Shown: positions 5,568 to 7,243 of the stretch, piece by piece
How the letters are laid out: each line of letters opens with the position of its first letter
Position numbering within the stretch: position 1 is the stretch's first letter
Assembly (NCBI GenBank): GCA_021786455.1
Contig: JAJYNF010000020.1
Span: 1-7,243, forward strand
DNA: 7,243 nt
Direction of reading: 5' to 3'
Source of the DNA: Acidobacteriota bacterium
GTDB lineage: Bacteria > Acidobacteriota > Terriglobia > UBA7540
Position numbers and translations under genes: made by a program
The notes under the pieces: generated by a model
The model's database searches: none
Told to the model about the DNA's origin: nothing
The model's input: the letters and a program-made list of their open reading frames with translations, nothing else

Positions 5568-7085
5568 TTAGCTGCCCGCGGTCGCATTGTCTTCGGGGCT
5601 ATTTTCTTCAGCGGCCTGATCCGAACCGTACCCGTACCCGTACCCGTACCGGTAATAGTAGCTGTATTTGTAACCGTAGTAGCCGTCGCGATGAATATCC
5701 ACGTCGTTGAGAGCCACTCCGAGGATGCGAGCCCCGGCCCCATATAACAACGAACGTGCCCGGCGAACAACGTCGAACGGCGTGTGGTAGGCGCGAACCA
5801 CCAAGACGACCGCATCCGTGAGCGTAGCCAGAATTCGCGCGTCAGTCACGCTGAGCACGGGCGGCGAATCTACCAACACGTAATCGTACTCAGACCGCAA
5901 CTGTTGAAGCAGCTCACCCGCCGTCGGCGAGGAAAGGATTTCCGCCGGATTGGGTGGAATTGGCCCGCAGGGGATAGCAAACAGATTAGCCACGCCAGGG
6001 ACGGTGATCGTGGCTTCGGCCAGCGAAACGCGGCCCGTCAGACAAGAGACGAATCCGGGCTTATTGGCGATTTTCAGCGACCGGTGGCAGTTTGGCCGCC
6101 GCATGTCGCAATCCAAAATGACTACTCGGCTACCCAGGCTCGCCAAAGTGGAACCCAGGTTGATAACCGTGGTCGTCTTTCCCTCCGAAGGCAACGGGCT
6201 GGTGACCAACAACACCTTCGGCACTGGACTGGCAGAGAGCAGAATCGAAGTCCGGAGTGAGCGATAGGCCTCGAGGGCTGCCTGGCTGGATTGGATTGCC
6301 GCCTGATGGCCGTCCCCTTGCGCCAGGACCATGCTCTTCGATTTCCCGTCCTTTTTGCCGGTCCCGTTGAGCAGGAACGAAGGAACCACCCCGAGCGAGG
6401 GCAGGCGCAAGAGGCTTTCGACCTCGTCGGGGGTCTTGAGCGTGTCGTCCATATACTCCTGGAAAAAGGCCAAGCCCACGCCGAGGCTAAGCCCCAGGAA
6501 CATGCCGAGCGCCAAATTCAGATACACTCGAGGCTTCACCGGCGACTTTGGAAGCTCCGCTCCGTCCACCACCCGGATATTGCTACTGGTGAGCGTGGAC
6601 TGGATTTGCGCTTCTTTCATCCGCTGCAACAGGTTTTCATAAAGTTGCTGGTCGGTGTCCACTTTCTGCTTGAGGATGTTGTACTGGATAGACTTTTGCG
6701 CAATGTCGTTGACCACGGCCTTCTGTTGCTGAACCGCCTGGGCCAGATATTGCTCATTGGCGCGCGCCGCCTGGTATTGTTGAACAATATTTTGGGTGAG
6801 GGCTTGTTTGGCGCGGTCCAAGCTTTTCCGAACAGTGTCCAATTGACGCTCAAGGGCGACTGCGGTCGGATAATTGGGCTTGACGGTCGCTGTGAGTTGA
6901 GTGTACTGGCGCCGAAGGTCCACAAGCTGCTCAGACAGGCGCTGGATCAAGGGGTTCTGAAGAGTGCCGGGCAAATCCTGTATCTTCCCGGCCTTCACCA
7001 AGCTATATTCCGACTGGGCTTGGTAGCGAGCGGCTTGCGGGACGAGGTGGTCTACGAGGACACCTCCTTTTGCGGAGGTGTTCAC
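5568..7085 (-). CDS. Wzc/GumC-like polysaccharide co-polymerase with BY-kinase domain, 5'-truncated at a junction
   Basis: An inner-membrane tyrosine autokinase that would control chain length and export of an extracellular polysaccharide. Counting from the GTG at 7085 (505 residues), there is a coiled-coil-rich periplasmic segment at about 40-170, a Pro-rich stretch (SPVKP, 181-185), a membrane segment at about 187-208, the oligomerisation motif E272-R275-R278, Walker A around SEGKTTT (300-306), Walker A' ILDCDMRRP (323-331), Walker B VLVDSPP (403-409) and a C-terminal cluster of 11 tyrosines between 469 and 486, the usual autophosphorylation tail. Family members are typically 700-800 residues and begin with a membrane helix and a Wzz domain. 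Both are missing. The first 20 or so residues do not look like this family, and the coding frame continues upstream without an ATG until a TAG at 7161-7163. The GTG is therefore only the first standard start available, not a trusted one. I read the gene as bacterial from about 7020 leftward, cut by the junction with ciliate-like DNA. The kinase identity is very secure; the 5' boundary is not. Confidence 0.9.
   Translation of the reverse strand: MNTSAKGGVLVDHLVPQAARYQAQSEYSLVKAGKIQDLPGTLQNPLIQRLSEQLVDLRRQYTQLTATVKPNYPTAVALERQLDTVRKSLDRAKQALTQNIVQQYQAARANEQYLAQAVQQQKAVVNDIAQKSIQYNILKQKVDTDQQLYENLLQRMKEAQIQSTLTSSNIRVVDGAELPKSPVKPRVYLNLALGMFLGLSLGVGLAFFQEYMDDTLKTPDEVESLLRLPSLGVVPSFLLNGTGKKDGKSKSMVLAQGDGHQAAIQSSQAALEAYRSLRTSILLSASPVPKVLLVTSPLPSEGKTTTVINLGSTLASLGSRVVILDCDMRRPNCHRSLKIANKPGFVSCLTGRVSLAEATITVPGVANLFAIPCGPIPPNPAEILSSPTAGELLQQLRSEYDYVLVDSPPVLSVTDARILATLTDAVVLVVRAYHTPFDVVRRARSLLYGAGARILGVALNDVDIHRDGYYGYKYSYYYRYGYGYGYGSDQAAEENSPEDNATAGS
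5626..5649 (-). repeat. Four tandem copies of a hexamer encoding the Tyr-Gly tail of the kinase
   Basis: The plus strand reads CCGTAC four times in a row. On the coding strand this gives alternating Tyr and Gly codons (YGYGYGYG, about residues 480-487) in the phosphotyrosine tail. Because the unit is six bases, gain or loss of copies keeps the frame and changes the number of tyrosines by one per copy. Confidence 0.85.
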
Positions 7086-7166
7086 AACTTTGATATCAGT
7101 CTTCGAAGTTTTGTCGGCGGCAGACTGAGTCTTCGCAGCTGCCTTGGCATCGCGTTTCTTCTACAT
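7023..7166 (-). CDS. Start of a ciliate-type gene, read with TAG as Gln (fragment, possibly PARP-like N-terminus)
   Basis: The ATG at 7164-7166 is followed directly by TAG, a stop in the standard code but Gln in the nuclear code of hypotrich ciliates. Read so, it gives MQKKRDAKAAAKTQSAADK and then, through KTDIKVVNTSAKGG, a VLVDHLVPQAARY segment, 48 residues in all up to about 7023. The Lys/Ala-rich start followed by a V-D-x-L-V-P-x-A-x-x-Y pattern reminds me of the region leading into the WGR domain of PARP proteins, where a Val after the Tyr would be usual. That resemblance is from memory and weak. The frame then runs without interruption into the bacterial kinase. The position 57 bases inside a telomere repeat is as expected for the first gene of a nanochromosome. 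GC content is high for a typical Oxytricha gene, which counts somewhat against. Confidence 0.4.
7061..7080. repeat. Short perfect inverted repeat near the junction
   Basis: CACCTCC and GGAGGTG form a seven-base-pair stem around the six-base loop TTTTGC. On the minus strand the second arm contains AAAGGAGGTG, a strong anti-16S match, but no start codon lies at a useful distance, so I do not call it a ribosome binding site. Confidence 0.6.
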
Positions 7167-7223
7167 CAGAAATGACAACTGATCGGATTTATTAATTATT
7201 AACAGCACCCATAGCTCTGTCAA
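7167..7223 (-). other. Subtelomeric leader, AT-rich
   Basis: 57 bases between the telomere repeat and the ATG, clearly richer in A and T than the bacterial part (for example the ATTAATTATTAA at 7191-7202). Hypotrich nanochromosomes have short AT-rich leaders of this kind. No bacterial promoter or ribosome binding site is apparent. Its identity rests on its place next to the repeat. Confidence 0.45.
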
Positions 7224-7243
7224 GGGGTTTTGGGGTTTTGGGG
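7224..7243 (+). repeat. G4T4 telomere repeat, hypotrich ciliate type, at the very end of the sequence
   Basis: The last 20 bases are GGGG TTTT GGGG TTTT GGGG with no mismatch, ending exactly at the last base. The double-stranded telomere of Oxytricha/Stylonychia macronuclear chromosomes is this same 20-base (C4A4)2C4 / (G4T4)2G4 unit, with the G-rich strand running 5' to 3' towards the end, as here. The left end of the window has no matching C4A4 repeat. Confidence 0.85.

Noticed and set aside
7061..7070. AAAGGAGGTG on the minus strand as a ribosome binding site for the kinase
   Set aside because: No ATG, GTG or TTG lies in the kinase frame 5-12 bases downstream, and the upstream DNA appears to be eukaryotic.
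6291..7175. Long plus-strand reading frame (294 codons) opposite the kinase
   Set aside because: It is the antisense of the coiled-coil part of a clear kinase gene. Its Leu/Arg/His-rich product has no recognisable domain and it crosses the junction between the two DNA sources.

Overview
The window is two joined pieces of DNA of different origin. Positions 1 to about 7020 are a bacterial exopolysaccharide/capsule gene cluster. It is moderately GC-rich, every convincing gene lies on the minus strand, genes are linked by short gaps or stop/start overlaps, and Shine-Dalgarno-like sites are present. The gene style (Wzc-type tyrosine autokinase with a Tyr/Gly tail, secreted beta-helix protein ending in a GSCTNGSLYSN-type tail) suggests Acidobacteria or a similar soil/freshwater bacterium. 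That assignment is a guess from style, not from a search.

In the direction of transcription (right to left) the bacterial part holds: a Wzc/GumC-like polysaccharide co-polymerase/BY-kinase that has lost its N-terminal Wzz domain (5568 to about 7020); a GmhA-like SIS-domain sugar-phosphate isomerase (4864-5472); an exported right-handed beta-helix protein (3368-4798); an O-antigen ligase/polymerase family membrane protein (1679-3211); a family-4-like glycosyltransferase (433-1575); and a small unrecognised gene (251-436) that starts inside the glycosyltransferase stop codon and appears to continue in another frame down to 97. Together they fit part of a Wzy-dependent pathway: sugar precursor supply, glycan assembly, polymerisation, export control by the tyrosine kinase, and a secreted polysaccharide-active protein. 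The flippase, outer-membrane channel and priming transferase are not in the window. A weak leftward promoter candidate at 37-64 may serve a gene beyond the left edge.

The right end (about 7023-7243) does not look bacterial. The last 20 bases are exactly two and a half units of the G4T4 telomere repeat, the form and length found on macronuclear nanochromosomes of hypotrich ciliates such as Oxytricha and Stylonychia. Inside it is a short AT-rich leader, then an ATG whose second codon is TAG. TAG is a stop in the standard code but Gln in these ciliates. Read that way, a Lys/Ala-rich peptide follows, ending in a stretch that may be the start of a PARP-type WGR region. It runs in frame into the middle of the bacterial kinase. 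The simplest reading is a chimera (assembly, library or, less likely, biological) between a ciliate nanochromosome end and bacterial DNA, as expected if the sample was a bacterivorous ciliate with food or symbiont bacteria. This junction is the most notable thing in the window.
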